NCBI GenBank assembly: GCA_016490735.1
Contig: JAEMWC010000135.1
Span: 1,231,001 to 1,295,000 of the forward strand
Direction: 5' to 3'
Length of the DNA: 64,000 nucleotides
Source: Pachyseris speciosa
Taxonomy: Eukaryota; Cnidaria; Anthozoa; Scleractinia; Pachyseridae
In this document: positions 48,901 to 62,301 of the stretch, one piece after another
Layout: every line of letters begins with the position of its first letter
Position numbering within the stretch: position 1 is the stretch's first letter
Translations under genes and position numbers: made by a program
Notes under the pieces: generated by a model
The model's input: the letters and a program-made list of their open reading frames with translations, nothing else
Database searches by the model: none
Told to the model about the DNA's origin: nothing

Positions 48901-51900
48901 AAAAACATCATAGAAATGAAACTGTTAGTTTTTTTGCCTTTTAACCTTAATTTGTAACTCTGTTGAGTACATGCTGTAGTTGTAAGCAAGTGTTCCAGCT
49001 TTGTGAATGCAAATATCTTTCCCTGTGTTTGTTTGTTTTTTTTTTTTTCATTACCAAATCTCACTACTGTGACACTTTATTTTCCGTATGACTTCTAACA
49101 GTTAGTAATCTTCATTACCATGAGCTTGTTTCTATTAGCTTAAAAAGACTAATGATCAGTCACTCCTCTTTTGGGCACAATAAGCTTCAAAAACCACTCC
49201 TCTTGGAATCTCCTCTGGTGAATTCTAATTTTCATTTAATACATGTATACGTACGTAATCAAAACCATGGGCTGTTTTTTTTTTTTTGATATTGTGTTAT
49301 TTACTATAAATTAGAAAAAAGGTTGTCTGTTTAAAACTCTTGTCCATCTACCTGATACAGTATGAGGTGGTCCTGTATTATCCTTTGATAAAAATGGTTT
49401 TGTGGAGAAAAACAAATGACAATGGTGACAATCTCTGTGCTTCCAACACTGTGTTTTCATTTTTATAATTTCAGAGGTTCTTTATGATAACTTCCTTCCT
49501 CTTAGATAACAGATTAGTGGACATGAAATTGCTGAGATTTTTTGGGCTTAGTGAATTTTTGGCCTCACGTATATGGGTACCAGTAATACTCAGTATCATG
49601 TTCTACATAAATTTTGGAAATTTGACTTATGGCCAATCAATGGACTTGACCTGATTTGTGATAACTGCTTCAGATGTGTTGGAATCTGAAATGTGTGTGT
49701 GGGAATCCTAGACAAGTGGGTTCTGAAATGTGGTGAGCTCATAGGTGGGCTCAACAGAATGCCAGTAATTTTGCTATCTTGTAATTCTCTTGTAAAGGTC
49801 AAGCAAATTTTACCCTCTGTTCAGAAAAAGAGACCACAGAAATGATATTTTCCATGTTTGTTGTGAAAACCATTCTTAAATTTACCAAGTCTATGGATGG
49901 GAGGAGGATTCTAACCTCAAGAAATTAGCAGTTCACAAAAACTGTTTTCACTCTGTTTTTCAGTATTTTTGAAATGTGAAACAAGAGTCACATTGGAGGA
50001 TGTACTTTACTGGGTGTTGATTAAAGTCATATGTCAGTCAAACTATGAAATCAATGCTAAACGGATTTCGGCAATTCCAATGGCATGACGTACCCTGTAA
50101 AAAGATAAATACAATTAAATCTATCATGCTTCAGCTTGCAACAAGCGGAGAATCAATGTAGAACATTCTGCAATTTTTCAGAGCTACATGTGTCTGTCTG
50201 ATGTTTGAACATAAAAGTTTTAACCACAGCTGTATTTCATGGTCAAAATCAAGGCTTTTAGTGATCGAAACATGTGGCCTTTAAGTTCAAAGAAAAGATA
50301 TGTCCTCAATCGGTCCTGCATGGACCTTTTCAACTCTCCTTCTAAAGACCAGGAGAATCTATTTTGTTTCTCCATACCTGTTACTTATTTCAGCTTTTTG
50401 GACGGTGAAAAAGGTAAGAAATTTCATTCTTCTTTTGTATTTACTTAATATTCTGTACAAGAACTGCTACGACAGTACTGTTTACAAATGCATCTGAGTG
50501 AAGACAATTTGATTCCTTGGAACTGGTCCAAGTGAGAAAGCACAAGTAACATTGTCTTCCTTGTTTCTTAAATAACAACTAACTATTTTATGTAATTCAT
50601 GCATTTTCTGTACTTTTTGTAGTTAAAAATGATTGTATGAAACTGCATGATTCGTATGTAATTTACAACTGTGGAATTCCGGTACTGTTAGGAATCAATA
50701 TGAGACATAACAGAGACTTGTACTCATCTCTTATCTTGACATCTATATTAACATGTTCAGTGTAGGATTTCATTACATGAAAGTTATTTGACTACCACCA
50801 TGTGTTGTCTGTGAGCAACAGTGCATATACTGACCTAGCCTTGTAGCAGAAAATTTACATGTAAATCAGTAACCTCTGACAATAACATACTTTTCTCCTA
50901 ATTGCAAGCTAGGTAAATAGTTTTTGGTCATTGTTCCATTTTATTAACTGTCTTTGTTCCAACAGCCTTGTACACGTACTGTACTTGCATCTCTCTTTGT
51001 TATACATGTAATTCAGTGAATGGTCAATGCACTTTCCAGCAGATACATGTACACTTGTAGCTTGAGTTTACTTTATCTGCTTAATAAGAAACAGTTGCAT
51101 ATTTGAGTTACTGTGTCCTGAATAAAATATGTTTTTGTTGTTATGAAATGTGTTATTACCAGCTAGGATAGTGGTTCAGATTGTGAATCAATCCTTCTTC
51201 CTGATAGATAACATCCTAAAAACATTTTTTAAAGAAAAATCAAAATTCTCTGCCAGTTTTAACTAGTGTTTCTTGAGAGGTCTCTCATGTTAAAACATGG
51301 TCTAGATTCTAACTTTTCTCACATTGTGAGTATTAACGCTGTTAAACACCATAGAGAACCATTTGGAGTTTTCAGGTACTTGCAAATAGGTGTATCTTCA
51401 GTTCAGATCCCACCCCCTAACAATCCCCCCTCCAACTTCCTCCTTACCCCCCCCCCCCCCCACCCCCCACCACCACCACACACACACACACTTTAATAAT
51501 GACATAAACTTGAATTTTTCCGTGCATTTTGGGTTGAGTACAGCAATGGCAATGAGGGTTGTCCAATACTCTGACATAATGAGATTCATGATACCTTGTG
51601 ATAGACATCACAAAGTGTCCCCAAACCATATTTCTTAACAAAATAGTAAAAGTTTTGTGACACAGGAAGAACGGGACACTTTGTGACACTTTGTGATGTC
51701 TATTGTGACATGCTATGAAATCTCATTATGTCAGAGTATTGGACATGTATGATGGCCATAACCATTAACACTGTGGTATGTAATGGCATTCATTAACACT
51801 TGCCTGGTGTCACTCTACGTAGGAACATGGGCAAGATTGTCACAACTTCCCTTACCAATTAACCCTTTCACCACCAAGGGGGACTTTACAGATTTTACTC

Positions 51901-54900
51901 TGGCTAACACCAGATGATTTTACTCGTCAAAAGCGAGGCCTTTGGTGGTGAAAGGGTTAAAACTGTCTCCTTAAAAACTATCCCCTTAACCGCTGGTGAA
52001 AGGGTTAACAGGGACGCATCATTGTTTTTTTTTTCTTTGAAATAACTCATCAGCTGGGGAAAGTATGTCAGAAAAGATACTTGCCCTGGCTAAATTTTAC
52101 TTGCCTTTTCAGAAATGCAAAATACTTCTACTAAATAATAATAAAAAAGTAGATTAACGTATCTGGGAAAGTTGCATTTTCTTTTTCACTGTGTTACTCC
52201 AACAGTACTGCAATAAGGTTCCTATTAAAATTTTCACTTTGCAAGTTCAACTACACAGAGTTCAGAGTTATAACATTACTATTTTACACATTAGAATTTG
52301 CTGTATTCAAGTTTAGTTCAATGTGTGATATATGAAATGAATCGGTGCCCGGTCCAGGGGAGCGGATGGGTACCCCGGCCCGCATCGGTGCCCGGTCCAG
52401 GGGGAGCGAGACGGGGTACCCCGGCCCGCATCATAGTTCAATGTATTTAGAACTCTGTTCAGAAAACAATGATTTCACATTTGAAAAAAAAACTGTATTT
52501 GCTGCACTACATCAGTGGCCAAGAGCAAAAAACAGGTTTGGGAGCATTTCATTTATGTGAGGCACAAAGATGTGCCTCAAGATGTTCTGCAATAAACGAA
52601 ATGAATATAAATTCTCTCATTCCAAGATACAGAATCACAATAAGTTGGTGGACCTTCAAAATGCACTCCTGGAGCTACTACCATTTCATAAACTGATGAA
52701 AGTGAAGATCAAAATACTTACTTGTCTACTGAACTAGAATTTGAGTTGAGATACTTGTCCAAAGGATGTTATACTCCTCTCTGGCAACCTGACAACTGCT
52801 AAAATGATTCCTGTGCATCCAGTAGGAATGATGGAATTGTGAAATATACTGTCCAATAGGATGTATCCATAGTACATGGGCAAGATAGTGGTCAACTTCC
52901 ACTTCATCAAAAAAGTGTTCTGTGTTTACTGCAAAAAGTGGAACTTCACTGTATAAAATACATCGTCCTATTGGCTTGATGCATACAGTATACAACGTGG
53001 ACGTGTTTGTCTTACAACTTCCCTGGCCGCAGTACAATATGCCTTCATATCTGCTAGAAAGATTAGAGTGGTCAAATGTGTTGTCCCATTGGCTAGATGC
53101 ATAAGTACATGTACAAGATTGTGCTAGAACTTCCCCTACAACAAAATAGTGCTGACCAGAAGAAAATATACCAAGGAAATACATTGTCCCTTTGGTTGGA
53201 TGGGTGGATGCCTCACGTATATGCAAGGTTGTGTTACAACTTCCTCTACGACAAAATGGTGTTGTGTTTCACTAAAAATGTTAGACTGATGTAATATGTT
53301 ATCCAATTAGCTACAGGGGACAGATGGGTAACATTTGGGCAAGATTGGACAACAATTTCTTCCACAATGAAATAGTGTTGTGTACATGTAAGAAAAACAT
53401 TAGAACAATAAAAGTGCATTCATACATTATCCAGTAAGCTGGATTGCTACTGCAAAACTGTGCTACCACTTACCCTACAAAAAAATGTGTTGTGTGCCTG
53501 CCAAATAAAACAAAAAAAGTGATCAAATACATTGGCCAATGGGGTGACTGCATGGTATTCGGGTGAGATAGTGTTACAACTTCCCCACAGCAAAATTGTA
53601 ATTACGACTTCCCTAAAAAAGAAAATCTGCTGTTGTCATTCAATAGGTTGAATGCGTAAGTAAGGGCAAAGGGTATGAGTGTGGACAAGATTGTGTTACA
53701 AAATGGAGTTATGTAATTCTTCTATAAAAAGAGAACAGTTGAGCTGGATGCATAACTGTTTCACTGCTAGTGTAGACAGCGTTTGGACATCGGTAGGGAT
53801 AATTCATACTTTTGAACTATGCAGTGAAACATTGCAGCACTTAACAATGTATAATTATTTATATTCACGTGTTTATATGTCCTGTTCAACTATTTACTGA
53901 CATTTTTGTTTCTAATTTTCACTCTCAGATTCTTCATCTGGCGAACTCACTCCAGTATCGATGGGAAGGTCAAGCTCTAATTTTTCTTATAGTGGTGAGT
54001 TAATATTTTTGTATTTCTGTCAATAATTATCTGACTTTTTTGTAAGGGAGTTCTTGCATCTTATGTGTTGTCTTAGATAGTCCAGTAAGATGGTGATCTG
54101 ACATCATCTGAGCATTGAAACTTGCAATTGAAGTAAATCTAGCACCACTGCAGATGTGGGTTTCTGTAATTACTGAAGGTGCATTATTGCAGAAAACATG
54201 TCTGTGTCTGTTCTCTTCGAAATTCTTTTACCCTGAGAATCTATCCTCTGTTGCATTCTTTTTATCTTTATTTACTTCCCCCAGCTTTTGCGTTTGACTG
54301 CACTCCATTCAAAAGCAACAACTAGAAACTTGAAAAATGATGACTTATCAAAAATCGCCTTGAACAAATTAGCTCACATTTTAGGAGTGTGTGTTATGCA
54401 CTAGAAGATGGCGCTCTTTTTGGTGTATGTGGGACAAATAATTAACCTCTGTGGACTCGATTCATTTTTCTTTTTTCTTTTTTTTTCCTTCAACTTTGTT
54501 TGTTTTGTCAGTAAATTTTCATGATGGCATCCAAATGCTAGAGAGCAGTATTTTCCCTTGGTGGTACATGTATTGATGCGCTGTACAAGGTGGTTATAAC
54601 TTTTGAGTCTGTGGATGAAATTCTAGACTGTGCTTTAAAACAAAACTTTTTTTTTGCGGTTGTAATTTGAAAGGTCTACAAAGGAACTCTAAATTTTGAA
54701 TCTTTGGCTGATATCCTAAAGCGTAATCATTCAGGACATTGATTTGGACTAATGGGCGATTTGTTGTCTATTACTCCAGTAATTTTATGCATGGAAACCA
54801 AACTTTCACTTGATTTAGCATTTTAGCTAGTGCCGATGTGTATATATATTATGCTTCCGCCATCTCAAAGATGTTTCAACACTCTTAATTCCCTGTATCG

Positions 54901-57900
54901 ACAGTAAAAAAAGTGAACGTTTGTATGATAAAGTAGATGGTAAAATAGGCTTTGACAAGTTGAAGTCTTTTGTCACCTGACGATAATCGAAAAACAATGG
55001 ATGTTTTACGTGACTTCACGCGCTAATGTTTTGTCGTGTTTTGTTAATGGCTTTGTCGAAGCGAAGCCCCTCCTTGTTTGTGTTTGTCACGTATTTTTCT
55101 TGTTTTAAAAAAGATCCTTCTCTGTATTCGAATGTCCTGCCGTAAATTAAGAGGATTAACAATTCTCTAGTGCGATTTTACGCAGATGCACTGGAGCATG
55201 TACTGTATGCTAATTCGTCGTCTGTATTCGTGACTAAAGAAAATTCGAGATAATTCCACGCCGATTATCGTATTAATATGGATTTCTAACACAATTTCCA
55301 TCCACCCTGTACAAACTGCATTTGGCTAGGAAACCGAAACGCACTCACCATGTGAATTGTAGTTTCTTTCGCGTGACTGAAAGAATCATGGATTTTTCTC
55401 ATGCCAGCTTATCCTTCCTGTGCCCCAACATCACGCCATTTGGCATTCTCGCAGTAAGTGTATTGAGCTTATCTTTGAATTCGTCTCTGGGTGTTGTTTT
55501 GGTGCCGTGAAATATTGTTATTGCCTTATTCTAATCAGACGCTCTTCTCTCGATATTTTTCGAGGTTTCTGATCTGACCTCGCCGCGGTTAGCGTCTTGA
55601 CACGTTGAACAGGGACCTGTAGAGGCTGTATCTCGAATATTTATTTTAGAGCCAAAAAATTTTTAATATCGCACTCGTTGTAAGTTTTTTGACGTAGTCA
55701 CACACTTGAGGATATTATCAGATAGTTATCATTCACAGACTCGACATCACCTTTTACTGCAATACACTACTCAATACCTTGACACAAGTTTCTGTTTACA
55801 AATCAAGAAGATGACATCGACATTTTAAAACTACCATGAAAACCGTAATAAAAAGAATCACAGGAAATTACTGCGACGGTAGCTTTAATTTGAAGGGCCA
55901 CACTTTGGGATTTCATTACAGAAGTCAAAAGCTTGAACTACTTCGTAGAGCATAATAAACAGAACCGCGATCGATAGAGTACTGCTCACTGGCTTTGACG
56001 GTGAATGGTCAAAACTTAGGACTTCATCCACAGACTCGAAAGGTGAACCACCTTGTGAAGCATAGCATCACAGTACAGCACTACTGAGTGGCTTTCATTT
56101 GATCGGTCACACTTTAGAATTTCATCCACAGACTCAAAAGCTGGAACATGACAAAACTTAACATCGACTCTGGAAAGCAAAGGGAGTGGCTTATTCCCAG
56201 TAGTAAGAGCGATAAACGATTTTCTGTCCAGAAATTAATAGAAGCGTGTTAAGCTTCTCCCTCGGCAGGTGTTCAGGTTTCAGTTTTTATGTTTTGAGCT
56301 TATGACGACCCTTTGACCTGTTAGTGGTTACCACTCAAAGAACCGCTATGGTAGAAACGTCTAGACTAAAGTTTAATGCCCCAATATCGGGTACCCTTTT
56401 GCTGAATTAAGCGGCCCTTTGTGGATTCGTATTAACAAGCTCAAGTTTGATGCCGCCGTAAAGGTAATTTTCGGTGTTAGGCTAATGCATTGTAGGCCAA
56501 TTTCAGTTGCGACGGATGCCAGTCGAGAAAAATTTTGAAACTGAAAGATCGCTGCATATCAGTCCTGGTCAACATAAACAATAAGCAATGCACTTTATAT
56601 CGGCCTTAACTTCAGGTCGAACCGAGAGTGAATTGTATTCTTATCTTTAAACTGAATTGTCTACGAACAACGCGTTTTAAATAGGGCCTTTATATTAGAC
56701 ATGGTAAATTTTTCCAGTCTTTATGCAGTCACGAGAATTCTGCGCAGAGAAAGTTAATATGTAATTAAAAAGAAACATAATCATCACCAGTTTGCATGAC
56801 CGTCAATGGAAATTTTACCAAGGTGAAGGTGTCCAATGCCTTGAGGGTGACATTTTGGTTAGCAATTCCCTTTTACTTTTGCGGAGCTTAATTAGAATTC
56901 GCAAAAAACTTGCAAAATTTACATCTAAATGGATGTGTTTTTGTTCGCAATTACGCGCTTATCACCTCAGGGTGACATTTTTATTTCAGGCTCCTGTTTT
57001 TTGTTTTCGCTTCTTTGCTGTACTAAGCTTAAAAGCCATCAGCAATTGTCTGATTAAAATTCAAATTTTCGCCAAATTTGGTGAGTCGTGTAATAACCTG
57101 AATAAGCTGCAGCCTCAATTCCCTTCTCTTCGCGATAGCGCTTGCAACACACAGACCAGAGGTAAATGAAGATGATCATCAATTGCTGGTTTGCAAGTGA
57201 CGTCAGGCAGCCATGTTGGAGGTCAAGAACAATGGCCTTTCTCTCCGAACTAAATTCTATATGTAAATTCTCCGAAAAAATATGTTTGACCTCCACATGC
57301 CGCCCTATCATTGGTTGCAACCAAGAATAAGCAAATCTTAATCTGCTGTTGTCTCCGCCCATCTTCACGTTGCATTTACTAACTGAATGAACGTTATTTT
57401 CTATTTTCCAGGAAGCATGAGAAAGAAGAGACTCGTGCAGAAGATCCTATCGCCAATCTTCAAATCCATTTCTCTGGATGAGGGCATAAGTAACCAGGCC
57501 CCAAGTCCAGTAGGCGAGGTTCCTCAAAGTCCTGAGGTGGTGGATGGCCCAGACCTCTCGCAGCGTCTGGTTGACATTGACGCGTCGCTGTTTGCGCGGG
57601 AAATTACGCTAATTGACAAAGAACTGTTCATTAGAATTCCATGGCCGGAGCTGGCGAATTGCGGATGGATGACAAAGGACAAGGTAAGTATTTCTTCGTA
57701 TAACCGTTGGGAACTTTTTGAAACTCCAGCGATTCTCGTTGCTTGGTGCTCTAGTGTTACAAAAAGAACATGCATGTAGTAGCACCACAGAATAGAATTT
57801 GAATGGTTTGCTTTTCTGATTTTAACAACGGAACCCATCATGTACAGCGTAAGATTTAACGGCCAAGTGAAAGTGCTGCTTACAGGCTTCAATCAGATGA

Positions 57901-60900
57901 TCACACTTTAGAATTTCGTTTCCTTACTCAAAAGTTAGAAACAAGTTGTTCGCCCCGCTGCGAAGTCCCACAGAAAACCACTGCTTAGTAGATTCCGTTT
58001 AAATGGCCTCTCTGTAGGATTCTCTAAAAACTCAGGAAAAGGAACCGTCTTGCACAGCAACGCCACGGGAGAGTCTGTCTGAGTTCTTTCATTTTATTGG
58101 TCTCACAGTACTGATAGATTTTATCCCTACTTGTAAACCCTTTACAAGTAAAGGTAACAGCTATGCATTTATGTTACTGGCAGAAATTTGCTGTTGATCA
58201 CAACTTTTCGTTCCCTTATTTTAGTATGTCACCTCGCCTAACGTCATGGCCATGGTGGAGTTTTTCAACCGCGTGGCACTTTTAGCGGCGTCTGAAATTT
58301 TAACCCAGGATACGCCGAGCGGAAGGGCGCGAGCCATCTCGAAAGTTATACAGGTATGCATGCACTCAGCAAGCACGGTAACCCTTGTATTTACTGTCTT
58401 TTGTTTTATTTTCTTATTTGGAGAAGTTATGTCTTAGGAAAAGTCGTTGGCATTAGATGGTCTGATTTTGTCGTGATTGGTTTCTTTCCGCAGATTGCCG
58501 ATAAATGTCACCTCTTAGGGAACTTCAATTCTCTCAAGGCTCTTTTGGCTGGTCTCCAATCCACCCCGGTGTACAGACTGAAGGAGACCTGGAAAGAAGT
58601 ACCTTCGAAAAGGAAAAAGTAAGCGGTGATCGTTATTTGCTGGGGAGTGGTTAATGTGTTAGAACTTCCTTAAATGGGCAACCTTGGGACCACACTTCGT
58701 TCGCTTTTCAGAATTTATAACAGCAGAGTTCGTACGTGTTGGGAAGATTTCAACTGAACTTTTCGCTCAGGAGAAGTTGTCAAATTCAACTGTTTATGTG
58801 TACTGGGACCACAGTCGAAGCATCGGTTACTTGGGAGGTATTCGCTACAATGTAGTGTGCCAGTATGACTTGGACCGTCTTTGCTTTTAAGTGTTTACCT
58901 GTTCGACTTTTGTGTTGGAGGAATTTTGACTGTGGCTTGCAGCGGAAAACGCGTTGTCGTACTCAATTCTTGTTCTTCATTTTAGCAAGTGGAATTGTTG
59001 ATATCAGTTGATAGAATTGAAGATCTCAAGTTCTGAGCGCTGTTTAGTTGTTTCACGTCATTCTTTTTTTCTTGATGTTTTGCTAACTCTTTTGTGCATT
59101 CAGTGTTTGTTGTGATTGTCAACAACAACAATTATTGTATTCTTGTTTCTATTTTCGCAGGAAGTTTCGTGACTTGTCTATACTGATGGGAGAAAGCGAG
59201 AATTTTTCCATGTACCGCACGGAACTGTCAAACTTTCTCGAGAGTGGTCCTTGTTTACCGTTCCTTGGTAACTTCCTGACCGAAATTGCACAGAAGCACA
59301 CTTACCTGGCATGCAAAAGGAAAAAGCTTCAAAAGGGAAGCAAACCGTCACCGCAAACAGGAAGGAAGAATGGCAAAATCGACAGGACGGACGGAGTGGT
59401 CATAAATGGCGTAATTCCCAATCGAAATGGAATCACCACGCAACATGGAAGACATGAACGTGACGGGGAAATATCCCCTCGTGATGAAGAAGCATCCCAG
59501 CGTGACAAGCGTGACAAAGAAAATGTCACGCAGGAGTCGAGCGACAAGCGTAACGGCAAAGTCAAGCGGACTCCATCGCGCAAAAATGTTCAGATTTCAT
59601 AATCGCCAGAGTGTAAATGACAGTGGCGTTATGTTGAATCGGAGTCGAAACAGTAGCGCAGAAGTTCTAGATATACCAGACGGAAACTTGCGGAAAGGAC
59701 TGACTTCAAGTTCTGATTCTGTGATCACCAGCACAAGCTCGCTTAATGAGAGCTCAATTGCACGGAACGTGACCAGTGGTAATGGAAATTCGCGCACGCC
59801 CAGAAGACCTCCGCTGTTGAGGAGGCTTTCAGAGACCTCGACACCATTTTCAAGCAAGACGCCAAAACGGCGACTGTCTGAGACGAAAACTGGCGAAACA
59901 CGACGCTCGTTTCTCAAGGGACTCGTCCGAAGAACGCCGAGCAGTCAGTCGGTAAAGGAAGGCCGAGTTTCCCGAGAACCGTCTTCGGAAAAGCTGACAG
60001 TGAGCCTTAGCACACTTCCCGTGGGTGAGAACTCAAATCAGGTGAAATCGTTCATGGAGAAACTTGCCAAGTCTCAGAGCAGTCCTTCGGTCAAGGAAGA
60101 TGTCATCGATGGCAGGCTCTCCCCTGAACTCAGCCCAGGCCCTCTCCAAAGATCACCTGAGATCGATGTTAAGCATTCGCCCAGTCATAACTCGTTGGTG
60201 GGGGATACACCAAATAGCAGCAATCATGAATTCCAATCAGGTAAGCGATTAAAAGCCACACTTCTGCCCGTACAAGCATCGCACTGTGCGAGAATCGTGA
60301 ACAAGAATTAGCGTTCGTGGCACGTTCTGCCGCTAGAGCAAAAAAAAAAAAAACAACCGGCTGCAAGGAATCACACCTTATGAGGAGGATTATTGTTGTG
60401 GTTTGCCTCCTCATCTTGTTCGCCCAAGCAGTTCGTTTAAAATGAAATTAAAGCGTTCACGCTATTTCGAGTCACATGGTGATTCATCCGTACTGCGTAA
60501 AATTAGAGCCCGGTTGTTCAAAGCACGATTACGGGTTATCCCGGCAATGGTCAGCGTGAAACTTTCCTCTAGTTCAATCGCTAATCAACAAAGGTTTTTC
60601 CAAAACTTTTTTGTTTTGTTTTGTTTTTATTTCCGAGACTGACTTTCCTTTGTCCTAAGTTAAAAACCAACTTCTAAAGACATTGTCCACTAATGAAGTG
60701 AAGTGCTCAGTGGAGTTCAAATCCTGGATTAACACCAATTACGTTTCGCACAAGTTGGGCTAGGTTCTTGTCAAAGTCAGAAACACGTAGACCTACGTAA
60801 TTACGACTTTGTAAACCCAAAAAGGAAAGGACTAATTTAATTCAACAGTAATGAATTCATGCCATTTCTCATGATGATTTTTTTACTTATTTCCAGGAAC

Positions 60901-61063
60901 AGAGAAGCAGTTGTGGGCGTACCAGATTGCTTCCATCCAGTACAGCTTTGTGAGTCGCCCTTTCGTGCGACACTTCCTTCTGAACGCTTCGTTCAATTCC
61001 GAAGAAGATAACTACAGACTATCACTAAAGCGTGAATCCCCAAGCAAGAAAGCTAACAGCTGA
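45972..61063 (+). CDS. RasGEF (CDC25-homology) domain protein, 7 exons
   Basis: Exons 45972-47645, 53929-53994, 57412-57683, 58225-58353, 58494-58618, 59161-60240 and 60897-61063 (TGA). All junction phases match (1,1,0,0,2,1), giving about 1170 aa if two one-base frame breaks (near 46750 and 59583) are artefacts. The start ATG 45972 has context AAACATGGC. The N-terminal 120 residues could be PH-like (inference). A Ser-rich linker leads to the exchange domain: ITLIDKELFIRIPWPELANC, SPNVMAMVEFFNRVALLAA, LLGNFNSLKALLAGLQSTPV, PCLPFLGNFLTEI. After KHTYLACKRKK there is a Ser/Arg-rich insertion of about 305 residues, then the last helices (IASIQYSF ... EEDNYRLSLKRE). The terminal motif resembles RalGPS-type RasGEFs. 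Family role: GDP/GTP exchange on Ras- or Ral-like GTPases. Subfamily unresolved. Confidence 0.85.
51447..51492 (+). repeat. C-rich and (CA)n tract
   Basis: A C-homopolymer run followed by CCACCACCACCACACACACA. Confidence 0.9.
51561..51744. mobile_element. Foldback MITE
   Basis: GTCCAATACTCTGACATAAT at the left is mirrored at the right. Arms are about 65 bp and include GATAGACATCACAAAGTGTC; the right arm has a duplicated ACACTTTGTG word. In RasGEF intron 1. Confidence 0.8.
51859..51960. mobile_element. piggyBac-type MITE, TTAA ends, copy 2
   Basis: TTAACCCTTTCACCACCAAG mirrored by CTTTGGTGGTGAAAGGGTTAA. Same size class and termini as 20443-20544. A third end-like fragment (GGTGAAAGGGTTAA) follows at about 51994-52008. 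Confidence 0.75.
52343..52433 (+). repeat. GC-rich direct repeat, 2 copies
   Basis: Two near-identical units of about 45 bp, each containing CGGTGCCCGGTCCAGGGG and GGTACCCCGGCCCGCATC, in an otherwise AT-rich intron. Confidence 0.8.
52850..53650 (+). repeat. Highly degenerate tandem repeat of about 110-125 bp
   Basis: About seven diverged units. Each contains words like GTCCAATAGGNTGGATGCAT, GGGCAAGATTGTGTTACAAC, CCCCTACAACAAAATAGTG and AAATACATT, in constant order. In RasGEF intron 1, just upstream of exon 2. Confidence 0.7.
54000..57411 (+). other. RasGEF intron 2
   Basis: Mostly unique AT-rich sequence. At 55885-56160 there are about 2.5 imperfect copies of a roughly 110-bp unit (TTTCATCCACAGACTCRAAAG); a related copy occurs at 57868-58020 in the next intron. 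No coding exon with the required phase is seen. Confidence 0.5.
55885..56160 (+). repeat. About 110-bp repeat, also present at 57868-58020
   Basis: Units share GGTCACACTTTAGAATTTCA, CAGACTCAAAAG and a CACTGCTNAGTGGCTTT segment. A copy in the neighbouring intron spans an exon, so it is dispersed as well as tandem. Confidence 0.6.
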
Positions 61064-62109
61064 CTGACAAGAACTGCGGGTTCGTGAAAGCTCGTTACCA
61101 CAGCAACCAGATGTTATCCCTCTCATTCTCCATTGCACTTTTGATTCTTGAATGTTTCTCCCGTTAATACTCTTTTTCGACGATATGTCTGTGTAATTCC
61201 TCGACGGGAAGACTTGCTCATACGCTGCTGTATGCCATAAAGCGTTTACGAGTCTTTATCGTCTTCGCCATAATCCTTCGTATCTCTTTAATAAAAGGGT
61301 TGATATTAAGTTACAAAATAGTTTCCGCCGACTACCACTTAAGAAAAAGATCGAAACAACTTGTACTTTAAGTACAGACACTCGTGAAAGCAATTGCTTT
61401 TGAAGATAAAGGTTAAACTCGATTTATTTTTTTCCTTCTGTTTCTCGGCAAGTTATAAGTGTTGTGCCGTTTAGAGATGGCATCTCTTTGCTTGGGTTTT
61501 AGAATTCTATTTAAATTTCATTTCCCCCCAGATGAAAACTTTCAACAACTTCCATTCTGCAAATGGATTTCTTCCATAAGTTCACGCTCTCATTTGGGTT
61601 TCCTCCATGTTTTCTCAGTCAGTTTGACAATTGAGTGACTAAAGAGAAGTGTCGTCATACAAAACGAAACATTAAGACGTACGTTCATTTCTAAAATAAA
61701 TTACAATTATTTTATGTATCAATTTTAAAAGGTATTTAATTGTAATTGGATGCTAAGATGTTATTTTTTATTTACTTCAAGTCTGAAGCAAACGTTTCTT
61801 GTGGTTTTAGAAATCATCTCTTCGTTGTTCTCTTTTATCGCTGAGAGTTGTAATTATCGCCAACTTTGTTCTGACAAAGTGTGTACATTGTACTGTTACA
61901 AATTGTACCTATTTTATTCAGATTATCGAAATATTGTTAAAAACAATGGCAAAAATAAAACTAGCCTCGATGGCATCAACATGTATCTTTCTTCATTTTC
62001 TGTCTGTTCGTAAAACTCGAAATTGTACTCTCCAAAGGAAGCGTGCAGAAACGTAGTTCGTCTTCAGAAAAACAAACAAGCAAAGAAACTGCAATAGCCC
62101 ATTTTACAG
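61064..62109 (+). other. RasGEF 3' UTR and downstream
   Basis: AATAAA at 61290-61295 is the likely poly(A) signal, about 230 nt after the stop. Another lies near 61955. No further gene recognised. Confidence 0.55.
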
Positions 62110-62301
62110 CTCAGCGACCTGGCCTTTGAGTGGAAGCGAGGCTGCAGGTGACTTTGTTTTGATCCAAACCTCTGGCTTTCTCATGTAAATGTGGACTAGT
62201 TAGCACGAGAACAAGATGATTTACATGGGAAAAGCAGTGAGGCGTGTATCAAAACAAGGTCACCGCATGCCTCGTTTCCATTCATAGGCCAGGCCACTGA
62301 G
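62110..62301. mobile_element. Foldback MITE
   Basis: CTCAGCGACCTGGCCTTTGA is mirrored by AGGCCAGGCCACTGAG; TTTGTTTTGAT pairs with ATCAAAACAA. Arms are about 55 bp around a central TTTACATG pair. Confidence 0.75.

Larger units (their letters stand above)
47646..53928 (+). other. RasGEF intron 1 with alternative short 3' end
   Basis: Reading through donor 47646 gives eleven further codons (GWCNGVLYDSD) and stops at 47680; AATAAA follows at 47955-47960, so an intronically polyadenylated short isoform is possible. The rest is AT-rich, with the repeats listed separately. Confidence 0.5.

Noticed and set aside
51398..51689. Gly/Val-rich minus frames
   Set aside because: Translation of the C-run and CA repeat.
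55388..55453. Alternative first exon of the RasGEF gene (MDFSHASLSFLCPN..., donor GTAAGT)
   Set aside because: Its phase 0 end does not fit the phase 1 exon at 57412; it could be untranslated, but nothing shows that.
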